Assembly (NCBI GenBank): GCA_023101725.1
Contig: JALJCO010003968.1
Location: 682,001-746,000 of the forward strand
Source of the DNA: Atherinomorus stipes
Taxonomy: Eukaryota; Chordata; Actinopteri; Atheriniformes; Atherinidae
Reading direction: 5' to 3'
DNA: 64,000 nt
Below are positions 13,501-44,800 of the stretch, in pieces; the stretch's first letter is position 1, and each line of letters starts with the position of its first letter. The position numbers and the translations under genes were made by a program. The notes under the pieces were generated by a model, which saw only the letters and a list, made by a program, of their open reading frames with translations, was not told the DNA's origin and searched no databases.

Positions 13501-16500
13501 TTAAATGTGCACTCATTTATTCTTGCAGCGCTAAGATATGGAGGAAATGCAATTCCTGGACCACCAGGACCCCCTGGACGTCCAGGACCTCAGGGGATCA
13601 AAGGTGACCTCGACAAGACACTGACATCTGTGAATGATCTTGGCACTTTTTTGTGTGTGTTTCAGAGTATTAACAGTAACTGCACCTGATAACCAAACTG
13701 TTTCTTTTTTTCCATCCTTTAGGTGACACTGGAGCTCCTGGAATTCCAGGCACTTCAAGAGGTATGGAAAACCATAGCTATCCTTTTAAATACTCTTGAA
13801 TATTTTTCACAAAATAAACTGTTTTCTTCTTTTAAAAGTCCCAGCAGTTCACTCAGTAACGACTGTCCAAATTCTTTCTGTTTCTGTCTTAGTTACCCAA
13901 GGCCCTAGTGGTCCTCCAGGTCCTCCAGGCCCTCCTGGTCAGCCAGGCTCCTTTTCTTCTTCCCGAGAGATGCAGCAGTACATGAGCGACTATCTGAGTA
14001 AGAGTTTTTCTGAAGTGAGGGAACAGGATGGTAGAAGGTATTATTTACATGATTTTTATTTGCTCCACATAGGCAGATTCAGACAGAGTGGTGTACAAGG
14101 TCCTCCGGGTCCACCTGGGCCTCCAGGACTCCCTGGAACCTTCTCAGGCTCTATAGAGGACATCTCTGTTCGTGTCATAGCATACCTGCGACGTAAGGAT
14201 TTACATTATCAGATAAGTGGTTAAAACACAGCAGTGGGGCATGATTGGTGGATGGTAGCCACCTTTAACTGTACTGTACCACTTCAGGTTCAGATTCGGG
14301 CTTCAGCTTTGGTGCTCAGGGTCCACCAGGACCACCTGGTCCTCCTGGACCTGCCTCTGGATCCCTAACAGTCAATGCTCTCATCACCATGCTTCAGAGT
14401 AAGTACAATTGGATTGATCTTATCCACCATGTCTGTAAGCTCCTCATCAGTGTGATGTCATGGGACTACGCTGTATAAAGCTGTTTGTTCAGAGGATGCA
14501 GAGACCTAAACAAAAGGTTTCTGATGTGATCTGTTCAGGAGATGATGTGAGGAGATATTTGTCAGGACCACCAGGGCCACAAGGACCACCAGGACCACCA
14601 GGAGCATCAGCAGGACTTTCAGGCAGCTACAGGGTGGAGGAGGTAGCGACATACGTCTTCAACATAATGAATGGTAAGAACAAATGGCAACAGAAAAAAG
14701 CAGTCCTCGAAGTGGTTCCTGAAAGGGGTGCTAACCAGAACATTTATTGTAATTTTCAGAGAGAGGGATTGCTAGGGGTCCACAAGGGCCACGAGGTCCT
14801 CCTGGGCCACCTGGACCTTCTGGTGTAGGAGGCTCTGGCTCCACAAGTGTTTCAATCGACTATTCTACGCTGATCAGAAGTAAGATCTTTTTATCAGTTC
14901 TTTCTTTAACCCAATACAAACCACAAACAGTTTGCAAAACATCGCTCTCTCACTCCTCCTCCTCCTTATGCCTTCACCTACGCAGACCCAGAGTTCCGCT
15001 CATGGGTCAGCTCTTCTATGCAGCAAGGCCCTCCTGGTCCACCAGGTGTTCCAGGGCTGCAGGGTCCCCCTGGCCCCCAGGGACCACCAGGAGTCTCTAC
15101 TGCCACTGTGTATGGGGCTGGAGGTCGTGGCTACAGTTTGGAGGACATTCAGCGCTACCTGCAGGGTGAGTCTGACACTGAACAACGCGTGCTTGGAGAA
15201 CATATTTGTAGCTCACAGACTAACGCCAACATGAGCTTAACCTCTTCTTAATGATGAACATTTTTTCTGCCTTCCGTCTGAATGGACATACCCACAATAA
15301 AAGAAGTAAATCTTCACAACCACTAGGGCTTTACAGTAGGTGTAACCTTCGTTATACATACTGAGGAATTTGGGATTACTACAGAATTTTCAGAATCAAG
15401 ATATATGTTAGCATATCAAAGTAGATTCACTTGGAGCACAGTAGAAAATTTCAATGGTCTTCTCCTCCTGAAAGAAAACCACATAACTTTTAGGTAAAAC
15501 CAGCTGATGATGGCCCTCATATGATACTTTGTGCGGTTTGCTTGAAGTGAAGAAATTAGAAGAGGTTCTGATGTGGACATTGTTCTCATGCTTGTGTTAC
15601 ATTCCCATATAATTGCTTTAGATTTGAATTGTTTGTTGGATGCCAGCACTTACTGTAGTGGAGACTTTTAGCTGAGTTACACTCCATCATTTTAGTATGC
15701 AACATTGGATTTGGATTGGTGCTTCTTAGTGTGTGTGGAAAGATCTTCTGTACAGCACATGCTCTTGGTCAGAGGAGTGCATGCGTCAGTGCTCATAGTC
15801 TAGCATTTATAAGTCTGCTGTTGACTTGTATGAACAGAAGTTCAACTTGACAAAGTTTCTTTATTTTGTTCTACCTTTTCAGGTTCTGAGTTTAGAGGTC
15901 GTCCAGGACTTCCAGGCCCTCCTGGTCCTCCAGGTCCACAGGGACCACCAGGCAGTTACACAGGAACAGTTTCCTACAGAGGAAATTTGCCTCGTGAGAG
16001 CATTCATGCTGAAATTCAGGAGTATCTGAGCAGTAAGATCCTAACAGCAAACATGTGATCAGCATCTGGGATAAATGTAAAGAATCTGTGCAAAAATGTC
16101 AAAGACAACAACATTAATGGCCAACTCTGTCCTTCAGGTGACAATGTTCGACGAGCCATTGTGGGCCCGCCAGGACCTCCAGGTCCAAGGGGTCAGAAGG
16201 GAGAACGTGGAGAGCCAGGTTATGTCCAGGGCTACGCACAGAACCAGGGCTACGCACAGAACCAGGGCCATGCACAGAACCAGGGCTACGCACAGAACCA
16301 GGGCCACTCGCAGGGCCAAGGCCACTCGCAGGGCCAAGGCCACTCACAGGGCAACTCTCGCTATGGCACCCAGCAGAGAGAGATAGATGTCAGCAGGCTA
16401 ACCGAGACACTGGACTACTCCAACGTTGCCACAAAAGTTACAGAGTATATCAAGAGTAAGTAGATACCAGCTGCCAAATGTTGAGCTTGTTTTGATGTTA

Positions 16501-17697
16501 CAATGGCTCCATTTCTCTTCCTCAGTACTGATTCTACGAGTTAGTGTTTAGATGGAAGCTGTAAAGGAATCAAGTTAAGGATCAGAGAACTACAGAGAAC
16601 TATTTTATCTGTCAAAAATGATCAAATACTGTGTATTAGATCTGTACATTACTTCAGTATGTTTTCTACGAACTACCTTGCAGATCAAGGCCTGCTGGAG
16701 GAGTATATGATTGGAGGTCCTTTGAAGATGAATGTAAGAGCGATTCAAGGCCCTCCTGGTCCACCTGGACCCCCAGGACCACCTGGTTACAGTCGTGTCA
16801 TTGGGTCCTACGGCAATATCACTGCAGATCTCATGGACTTCTTTAGAAGTAAGAATATATTATCTTCCACACAAACTGCATCAACAATGAAAACATTTTA
16901 CAGCCTGTATATTGGGAAAATGTGGCTTAACCTGAGTAAACATTCACTTTTGCACAGCTTATGGCACCATCCCCGGCCCTCCTGGAGGCCCAGGACCAAA
17001 GGGAGAGAGAGGGTATCCAGGACCCAAAGGAGATAAGGGTACATTTAAACAGAGCTGATGTTGCAAAACTGTCACCACTGGGTGATAGTGGCTCAGGTGG
17101 TAGAGCAGATTGGCGGTTTGATCCCCCAGCCACCTGTCATTGTGTCCTTGGGCAGGACACCTAACCCTCCTTATCTCCAGTGAGGTCCTCGCTGGTGTAT
17201 GAATGTGTGTGAATGTTCCGGTGGTGGTTGGAGGGGCTGTAGGCGCGAAATGGCTGCCACGCTTCGGTCAGTCTGCCCCAGGGCTACGTACATAGCTTAC
17301 CATCACCAAGTATGAATGAGGGGCAAATGAATAATAGATCTACTGTGAGTGCTTTGACTGCCCTGCAATAAAAGTGTGATATAAATCTAATCCATTATTA
17401 CTTCAGATTTCTTTTAAAAAAAAAACAATGTTTTAGTAAACTTACAAGCTGAGAGATTTACATGATTACAGGTGATCCAGGACGGCAAGGTTTACCTGGA
17501 GTACCAGGCCCATACATGTTCCAGATTCCACACAAAGTGCAGAAGAGGGAAGCAGGTAACCTCAATCAACTTACATCAGACATCATAAAAAAATTAAAAA
17601 GTATCTTACTTACCATAATACTGCATTTTTTTCAGCCTCGGAAGGAAAGAAAGTGGAAGATCATGATCAGCAGCATCGTCAAGCCAGCGGTGGCTAG
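964..17697 (+). CDS. col17a1: Collagen type XVII alpha 1 chain (BP180), 3' 40 exons, 5' end outside window
   Basis: Collagen XVII is a type II transmembrane collagen of hemidesmosomes that anchors epithelial cells to the basement membrane. I read exons at 964-1597, 1680-1730, 1824-1841, 1951-1977, 2303-2365, 2455-2559, 2662-2724, 5397-5432, 5547-5600, 5708-5743, 5829-5864, 5952-6014, 6916-6951, 7540-7611, 7697-7723, 7826-7861, 7938-7973, 8052-8132, 8248-8283, 8379-8468, 11584-11664, 12826-12885, 12958-13017, 13101-13160, 13239-13265, 13367-13417, 13529-13603, 13723-13761, 13893-13997, 14073-14192, 14288-14398, 14539-14673, 14760-14879, 14986-15165, 15883-16032, 16138-16455, 16684-16848, 16958-17038, 17472-17555 and 17636-17697. 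Most exons are multiples of 3 split inside a Gly codon, and phases agree throughout. The coiled coil ([19 protein letters not shown]) and the near-C-terminal [14 protein letters not shown] match vertebrate COL17A1. The transmembrane exon is not in the window. One base too many at 1215-1217 breaks the frame as written. Which teleost paralogue this is cannot be told here. Confidence 0.95.
1219..1377 (+). repeat. 45-bp in-frame tandem repeat (VNTR) in col17a1 linker
   Basis: The unit encodes [15 protein letters not shown]. Two near-identical 45-bp units lie at 1252-1296 and 1297-1341, with a shortened unit before and a partial unit after (1342-1377). Copies are almost identical at nucleotide level, so the array is young or homogenised. 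Confidence 0.85.
1680..2724 (+). CDS. col17a1: col17a1 exons 2-7 of window: start of collagen triple helix
   Basis: Six short exons (51, 18, 27, 63, 105 and 63 bp) carry Gly-X-Y triplets such as GLPGPKG, GFPGTPG and [10 protein letters not shown]. The first also encodes the short non-collagenous lead [10 protein letters not shown]. Each exon starts and ends inside a Gly codon (G|GN), the phase-1 design usual for this collagen. Introns between them are 80-330 bp with plain gt...ag ends. The stretch aligns with the N-terminal part of the COL15 domain of human COL17A1 ([21 protein letters not shown]-like). Confidence 0.9.
2930..3130. repeat. Dispersed fish repeat fragment (cacctcaataaattagaa family)
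   Basis: The segment with caataaattagaa, aagtgaaacaccatta, tacagctaatgaaaac and cagtatgttagaaaatta resembles a very common teleost DNA-transposon-derived repeat as I remember it. Class assignment (Tc1/mariner-like) is tentative. It lies in the 2.7 kb intron 2725-5396. Confidence 0.5.
4485..4686. repeat. Long imperfect inverted repeat (fold-back element)
   Basis: Left arm 4497-4579 and right arm 4594-4675 are reverse complements at roughly 85-90% with a 14-base loop; pairing extends a little outward (tgcac/gtgca). The shared core is cctggattaatcagttt. It could be a MITE or internally deleted transposon. Confidence 0.8.
5003..5023 (+). repeat. Homopolymer run of 21 G
   Basis: Preceded by a T run. 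Such tracts are hard to sequence, so its length is uncertain. Confidence 0.9.
5397..8468 (+). CDS. col17a1: col17a1 exons 8-20 of window: continuing triple helix
   Basis: Thirteen exons of 27-90 bp follow a 2.7 kb repeat-rich intron. All hold Gly-X-Y repeats until a short interruption IINAGSASV at the junction of exons 7938-7973 and 8052-8132. Exon 8379-8468 ends with a non-collagenous [13 protein letters not shown] segment joined in frame to the exon at 11584 across a 3.1 kb intron. Lys-rich [13 protein letters not shown] triplets fit salt-bridge-stabilised helix regions of fibril-associated collagens. Confidence 0.9.
6161..6654. mobile_element. MITE with TTAA target duplication
   Basis: The ends are TTAA-aggtgatagc and gctatcacct-TTAA: perfect 10-bp terminal inverted repeats flanked by TTAA on both sides. 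About 490 bp with no coding potential. TTAA duplication points to piggyBac or Kolobok type mobilisation. It lies in a col17a1 intron. Confidence 0.75.
6960..7430. repeat. Dispersed repeat (aacctttatttttacaggaaagtcccattgag family)
   Basis: Contains the familiar fish repeat phrases aggaaagtcccattgagatt and gagtcctggccaagaggcagcag, followed by a degenerate purine-rich stretch. Class unknown to me. It sits in the intron before exon 7540. Confidence 0.5.
9550..10828. mobile_element. hAT-type DNA transposon, non-autonomous or decayed
   Basis: Terminal inverted repeats TAGGGGTGTCCCC and GGGGACACCCCTA delimit 1.28 kb. The flanking 8-mers actgatat (9542-9549) and actgatgt (10829-10836) match at 7 of 8 bases, the 8-bp duplication expected of hAT. 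Subterminal copies of tcgac/gtcga motifs occur at both ends. No intact transposase ORF is present. It lies in the 3.1 kb col17a1 intron 8469-11583. Confidence 0.85.
11584..13761 (+). CDS. col17a1: col17a1 exons 21-28 of window: triple helix with short interruptions
   Basis: Eight exons (81, 60, 60, 60, 27, 51, 75 and 39 bp) alternate GPPGPPG runs with short interruptions ([20 protein letters not shown]). All phases match. The intron after 12885 begins gcaagt rather than gt, giving a GC-AG intron; the neighbouring exon starting at 12958 restores the frame exactly ([15 protein letters not shown]). Confidence 0.9.
12201..12735. mobile_element. Tc1/mariner-type MITE
   Basis: Ends cagtcgtgcttgaaa and tttcaagcacaactg are imperfect inverted repeats flanked by TA on both sides (12199-12200, 12736-12737). 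No transposase ORF. It lies in the col17a1 intron before exon 12826. Confidence 0.75.
12886..12957 (+). other. GC-AG intron in col17a1
   Basis: The donor is cag|gcaagt and the acceptor tccttag. No GT donor nearby keeps the frame, and GC donors are normally embedded in a strong flanking match like this one. The intron is only 72 bp. Confidence 0.75.
13893..17038 (+). CDS. col17a1: col17a1 exons 29-38 of window: repeated GPP-plus-linker modules
   Basis: Exons 29-37 share one plan: a run of GPPGPPG triplets followed by, or preceded by, a 20-60 residue interruption that ends in a short amphipathic helix near the 3' splice donor, for example [72 protein letters not shown] and [11 protein letters not shown]. 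Human COL17A1 has comparable interruptions ([23 protein letters not shown]), so homology is secure. Exon 16138-16455 carries a Gln/Gly/Tyr/His repeat in this position. Exon 16958-17038 returns to Gly-X-Y with [14 protein letters not shown]. Confidence 0.92.
16230..16355 (+). repeat. 18-bp in-frame tandem repeat (GYAQNQ / GHSQGQ) in col17a1
   Basis: Seven 18-bp units encode [36 protein letters not shown] and GHSQGN. The two subtypes are grouped, which suggests stepwise duplication. The array sits in a non-collagenous interruption between GERGEPG and the helix [16 protein letters not shown]. Confidence 0.9.
17081..17400 (+). repeat. tRNA-derived SINE
   Basis: The head contains a tRNA-like A box (gtggctcaggtggtagagc) and B box (ggtttgatccccc). 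The body has tgtccttgggcaggacac, and the tail ends with a ctataaa-like segment and attatta. It sits in the col17a1 intron 17039-17471, in sense orientation. Confidence 0.85.
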
Positions 17698-17850
17698 AAA
17701 GCTAACGTACTACTGGATCAGACTTTCAGCTTTACTTATTTTTTACATTTATGTGTTAAACTCTATCAATGCAAGAGGACAGAAATGCTCTTTATCGTTG
17801 CCTTTTGTAGACAAGTTAGTTTGAGAAAATAAAAACGCATTAGTCTCTTC
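17472..17850 (+). CDS. col17a1: col17a1 last two exons, stop codon and 3' UTR
   Basis: Exon 17472-17555 ends the helix ([15 protein letters not shown]) and begins a basic tail (HKVQKREA). Exon 17636-17697 encodes a polar tail ending QHRQASGG and stops at TAG 17695-17697. An AATAAA polyadenylation signal lies at 17828-17833, so the transcript likely ends near 17850. The tail shares little with the human C-terminus beyond being basic and polar, as expected for this variable end. Confidence 0.8.
17828..17833 (+). terminator. col17a1 polyadenylation signal AATAAA
   Basis: Canonical hexamer 131 bases after the stop codon, followed by a T/C-rich stretch. Confidence 0.7.
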
Positions 17851-18520
17851 TAAAAAAAAAAAAAAAGGCTTCAGTGGAGACGCCGGTCCATATTTTTGTG
17901 ACGAAGATTTCATCTTTTGATATGGGGGTGTATAATGTTTACCAAGTTAGAAGCTTGCATTCATTTTTCCAGGTCAATAGAAAATTCACGCAGTTGCTTT
18001 ATTTTTCTTACATTTTCAGCTGAATGTACGGTGTAATTTTTTCTATCTTTGCTGTCATTTGAAGATTATATTGTTATGAGGACAAGATAAGTGATAAAAG
18101 CATCCATTATACATTAAACCCGTATAAATTGCAGAATAATGAGCTCTTTCAATGCATAAAGCATCATTCAAATTTGACTCAGTCTCAGAGTGAGGGTCAC
18201 TACGTAGCAGGTTATTTCAAGGGGTTTGTGGGTAAAAGTGTGAGTGTGAGAGCGACTCAGTAAGACATGACTGATTAAGTTGTATATTTTTTTTATAAGA
18301 GCACTGAATTTGATATTTTCTGTATGGCTTTAAATGTTGAAAAGATTTAATTATAAAATGTTTCCAGATTTTGTTTGACATGATTGAACACAACTTTTGA
18401 TCAATATATTTGAAAGACACAAAATAAATCTATTTTTTAGATTTGTGAGTCTTACAATTTTTGTGACTTAATTTGACCACAAAAGAGCATCACTCAATTT
18501 GTCAAATAAACAGTTGATAT
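17851..18520. other. Short intergenic region between convergent col17a1 and slk
   Basis: The two genes meet tail to tail. No ORF or RNA gene was recognised here. The true cleavage sites are unknown, so this gap may be smaller, or the transcripts may overlap. Confidence 0.5.
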
Positions 18521-18526
18521 TTTATT
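18521..18526 (-). terminator. Candidate slk polyadenylation signal
   Basis: TTTATT on the plus strand reads AATAAA on the slk strand, about 1.6 kb beyond the slk stop codon. Other AT-rich candidates exist in the 3' UTR. Confidence 0.4.
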
Positions 18527-20118
18527 TACATGAAAAAAAAAAAGTCAATTTATAAAGATGCATTTAATACATTGGATTTGACATCAAAAATGTATAGTAA
18601 GAATGTCCATTATGAGGGAATGACACATGAAAATGTTGCTGTAAAATGTTAAATTGAAAAATATATATGAAATTTATGGATTAAATGGTGTAATCCACAT
18701 GACAGGATCTGTATACTCCAATAAAAATCCAGCATTTATGACAAAATCCTTCTCAAAATCAATGTGAATATACACAAATTATAAGATTCTTCAATGTTGT
18801 GCTGTTGCAAAATAAACAAATCCCAGGTTTTAAGATAAAGCTGAAGGTTTCCCCTAATGAGATGCTGAAATTTACACAGCTACAGCACTGGATGTAAGCT
18901 CAGCATGAAGAGCAGTTACAGCGTTGATATGTCAGGAATAAAGATTCAGAAAACTAGGTATGCTTGTAAAACAATAATGTTAAAATGCTAAGAATGAAAA
19001 AAGTAATTAAAGATGATGCAAATAGATTCAAATAGACCTGGGTGAGGCAAAGTTTTCTACTGCATATTTTTTTTCTGCAGCTCATGTGGCAAAACAGTGC
19101 AAATCAACAAGCTTTACATTCCTTCATAATTCATACTTCACAACAAATCATTCATTTGCAGGAGTCCTGCATAAAATAACTTGGGATAAAGCAATTTAAC
19201 CTACATAGCCTACTGAAATAATTCTCCAAGATGTAGAAGTCATCTCTGTTATACAAACAGTAGGGGGTGTTTTACAGCATTGAAATGACATTACCTGCTA
19301 ATTACATACATATATTTTGTTCATTCATCTCTGGGGATTGGAAATGCTTTTTGCAAGCACAGTACTTGATTAAACTTCATATGTATGGAGCACACAACAC
19401 AGTACATTCTATATTATTTGAATGCACAGCCTTATGACGCCGTTTTTGATTCTCATGACGACATTAGACACAGCGCACAGAAGACTACACAGCCATTACA
19501 AAGTCGTACAACTACAATCTGTTTTCTTTACTTGTCCTCCTTCACAAATACTTTCTTCACAGACTCACCTTTAATTCTCAGTGATGGCTTTAAATCACCA
19601 TCTTATGTGAAATGTTTGTTTGTTTGTTTTTTTTAAAGGAAAAAGACATATCTTAGAATCTTGGGATCAGGAGCAGACATGATAACCAGTTGTGAAAGCG
19701 CAGAAGAGTTGGGGTGGCTCTGCTCTGTGTGAACTGCAAGTTGTCCAAACACAGAGGAGAGCCTAAATGCTGAAAAAACAAACCTACTAGGCACTGAAAA
19801 TAATTTATACTGTAGCAGGCAGTGCTTATGACAATCCAGCAAGCATGACTGACTTAAGCAACGAACTGCTGATTTTTAAACTTTGAACATGCTCAAAAAA
19901 GTGCATATTATATTAGACATTTCCCAAGAAGCTGAGAAAACTTGATTAAGCGAGTTAACGGTGTGTAGGCACGTCATGCTCACTACTGGTGGGATCAAAA
20001 CAAAGCAAAGCAAACATTTTCATGATTTTAAAGAAAAAAAAATGATGCTCCACCATGAAGTCAGTGAGAAAAAAACAAGTTTGCACGAGTCTGTTTTGTT
20101 GCACAGACACAAACAAGG
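18527..20118 (-). other. slk: slk 3' untranslated region (probable)
   Basis: The stretch after the slk stop at 20119-20121 has no splice-consistent coding exon and is AT-rich with several AATAAA-like sites on the slk strand. Its length depends on which site is used. Confidence 0.5.
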
Positions 20119-41753
<21,635 letters not shown>

Positions 41754-41825
41754 ATGCAGTTTCGCACTGTCCTTGATGTTAATGTTGTGGACGTGCAGAA
41801 GAGAAGGAATCCGTCCAAACACTAT
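41754..41825 (+). CDS. sh3pxd2a: sh3pxd2a coding exon 1
   Basis: Start ATG 41754-41756, with the purine context aag|ATG. The first residues diverge from human but VVDVQKRRNPSKHY is conserved. The exon ends at a complete codon before gtaagt. Confidence 0.93.
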
Positions 41826-44800
41826 GTAAGTTCATTTTCATTTTTTTCCTTTCTCCGTCTCGTCTTGTTCAGCTTTTTTAACAGTAACTGGAGAGATTTA
41901 CCATAAATATGTGTTTAACGTTAAAGCCTGAACCCCAAATGGCTTTAACTGTTTGTTTGCTAGAAAAAGGGCGTCTTAAATGTGTTCCCAAGTTTTAAGA
42001 TCCTTTGACTTTTCAAGAAACAAATTGAAAATGCGTTTTTTTTTCTTGCAAAAGGGGCAGTTTTATTTTTAGATGCATTTTAAATTTAATCAACTGAAAC
42101 ACCAAATTCTGGCAGGTCAGAAAACTTTATTATTAAGATAGTGTATGTTTATTGTAGAAAACAATGAGCCTGTTAAGTCGCTACAAGAAAAATATTGTCA
42201 GAACATATTAAATAACGTCATACTTAAAAACATTATTTCACTTCAGCATCAGCTCTATGTTGTGCTTGGTGTCAATCATAAAATCATCATAAAACCTCAC
42301 AGGTTGACCCTAATCTCAGGATCCCCCAGTTCAGTAAAAGGCAGTCTGTTTTGATTAACTTTTTTTTTTTAAAAAAGGAGGAAAGTCATTGCAAATGTCC
42401 GGTATCTGGCAGCCTGTTCAGGTGCAGGAGCTCAAGGTCTGGAAGTACAAAAAAAAAAAAACAAAAAAAAACTGATTTCTGTTCATAAGTGTGTGGCTCA
42501 TGTAGGATGCTGCAGGTCTACGATTACTCAAAGCTATACCAGACCAAAAAAACAAACAAAAGTCAATCAAATTCTATTTATTACACAAGAACATCAAAAG
42601 CAGCAGCAAAGTGTAAGAACACGTTAAATTCCCGAAAACACAGGCAAAAAATATGCTCACATCTTCAATGAATTAAAATATTAAATGACCAAAAACAAAA
42701 TGTGTATTACAGTAAGAGTGTGTGTGTTTCAGCTCATCAGCACATCATTGTTACAGTTGTTACGCAAATTTGAACAACAGTACACATACTGGACTGTTTG
42801 TGACGGTGTCTTTCTCATGTTATGTGTTTTAGTTTTTCTACTGCTGATAGAAAAATGTCAGTGTGTTTTCTGCTGACTGCTCACCTGCAACTGACTCAAG
42901 AGCGAAAGGAATAAAAGACCAGACTTCAAAGACAACTAATGAGAAACCGCAGCAGTCATCCAGAACTTTTTTTTTTTCTTTAATTGAAGCTGAGTGAAAA
43001 GACTCTTCTCCTTTAAATGGTGACTTTACATTTTTGTATACTGGGATCATGTAATTCATGCCATGTCACATATGTAAAAGCTGGAGGGAATTTGTGAACC
43101 ACAAGCTGGTCTCTAAGGAAACAAGGGTCAAATTTGACCTTTGCTTTGTTGGGAATAGAAAACTGTAGGGTTTTAAAACCAGCATGAGGTGTAAGTGCAA
43201 GTTTTGCTGCTTTTAAACACATAGCCAGGTAAACATCATCAATAGGAAGTATGGGGACGGTCTTGGAAATTGTGTTAATGACTAAACTTGTGTAGCTGGA
43301 CAAAAGGTAGCCTCCACCACCACAGTAGGGGGGTATGAGTTTGGCTCATGCACCTGAACTGGAATAAAATATTTGCTTTTTGGATCTCTAATGGGTCTTG
43401 CATGTTGGATCACCTGACCAGTAAAAAGATGCTTGCTTCCATTGTTGTCCTCAAGGCCTTGAAGATACTCAATCATGTTGTCTGTGTGGGCAAAGATGTC
43501 ATCATCCCCATTAAACAGGAAACGTGCATGCTGACAGCGTCTCTCCATCCACTCAAAGAAGAGAATCTGCTTCAAAGTGAGGTTAAAAAATGTTTCGTTA
43601 AAGTTCCATTGGAGGATGTCATTATAATCTCGATGCTCCTGTGCGAGAACCTTGTTCATTTTCTCTTTCTCAAAATCGGTACCAAACGTTCCCGCGATGA
43701 AGACCCTTCGGATCCACACCCCGTTTTGTAACCTCTCTTTAGCCCAGGTTTTGCGCAGCACCTCTCTGTTTCTGTAGTTCTGGGGTGGGCTTTTAATGAC
43801 AAGCAACAGGAAGACGTCTGCAGGATGATCAGCTCCTCCACATTTGTCAGGAAGGTCCAGTATCATGGGGAAATGGCGACAGTGACGATAGTAAAGGAAA
43901 TCCTGTATCTCATGAGGAAGAGAGTCAAAGCCTGAGATGTTTGCGGCAGTCATGTTTTGTTGACATCTTGGCAGTGAGGATTCATCATATGATGAACTGT
44001 TGTGCTCTATGTTGACTTCTTTTACATCCAGATGCTTTGGGTGATCGAAGCAGGGTTGTTGGTCAGTGGTGTTGTGAAATCTACTGAAGCAAAAGATGAG
44101 GAATCCCACCAGCAACATAATGGCGCCTCTTATTCTTAATCTGCAGTGGAAAAATGAAAAAAAAAATTATTTCTTATTTGTAAAGCAGTAAAGATGTAGA
44201 TACTTAAACTTTCAATTTGGGCCTGTAGTTATTACATGTTAACACAAATTTATCAAACTGCATGGAAACAAACAAACAAACAAAAAAATCCCACTACTGA
44301 ACAACTCTCATGCAAGAAGTTTTAGCAGTAATGATTAATTATTTGGTGGCTTTTTTAAAAACGCGTGACACTGCTGGAATGAAGTCTGTCCAGACTGGTC
44401 AGAACTCAGCAGTCACATTTTTTCTTTTTAACTTATACTTTTCATTTAGCAAATGGTCACATACAGTACAGTATAAAACCACCACTAAATACAGCTTAAT
44501 ATAAGCAATGTATTAAATAAATGAGTGATTATTTGGAGAGAGTGAACTTTTTGTGTTATATTTCAAAGTAAGAAGTTCAAAACCACAGAGGTGAGTAATA
44601 GGAGAAACGATACTACACGTCAACTTCAAGTTTACTTATACAGCACATTTACAAACAACAAAGGTTGCCCCAAAGTACTGAACAAATGTAAGAAAGAAAA
44701 GCAGATGGTAAAACATAAAAAAAAAAAAAAACCACAAATTAAAATGGCTGGATTGTAGGAAACTTTAAAACACAAATAAAAAACTGAAATATGCTAAAGA

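Noticed and set aside
16230..16355. Short regular repeats resembling a CRISPR array
   Set aside because: No spacers; units are contiguous, in frame and within a vertebrate exon.
16096..16386. ORF with [12 protein letters not shown] repeats and antisense companions at 16114-16347
   Set aside because: Out-of-frame readings of the 18-bp col17a1 VNTR; the collagen frame continues through splice sites, these do not.
17084..17160. Possible tRNA gene from A- and B-box motifs
   Set aside because: Part of a SINE with the characteristic body and tail; no full cloverleaf.
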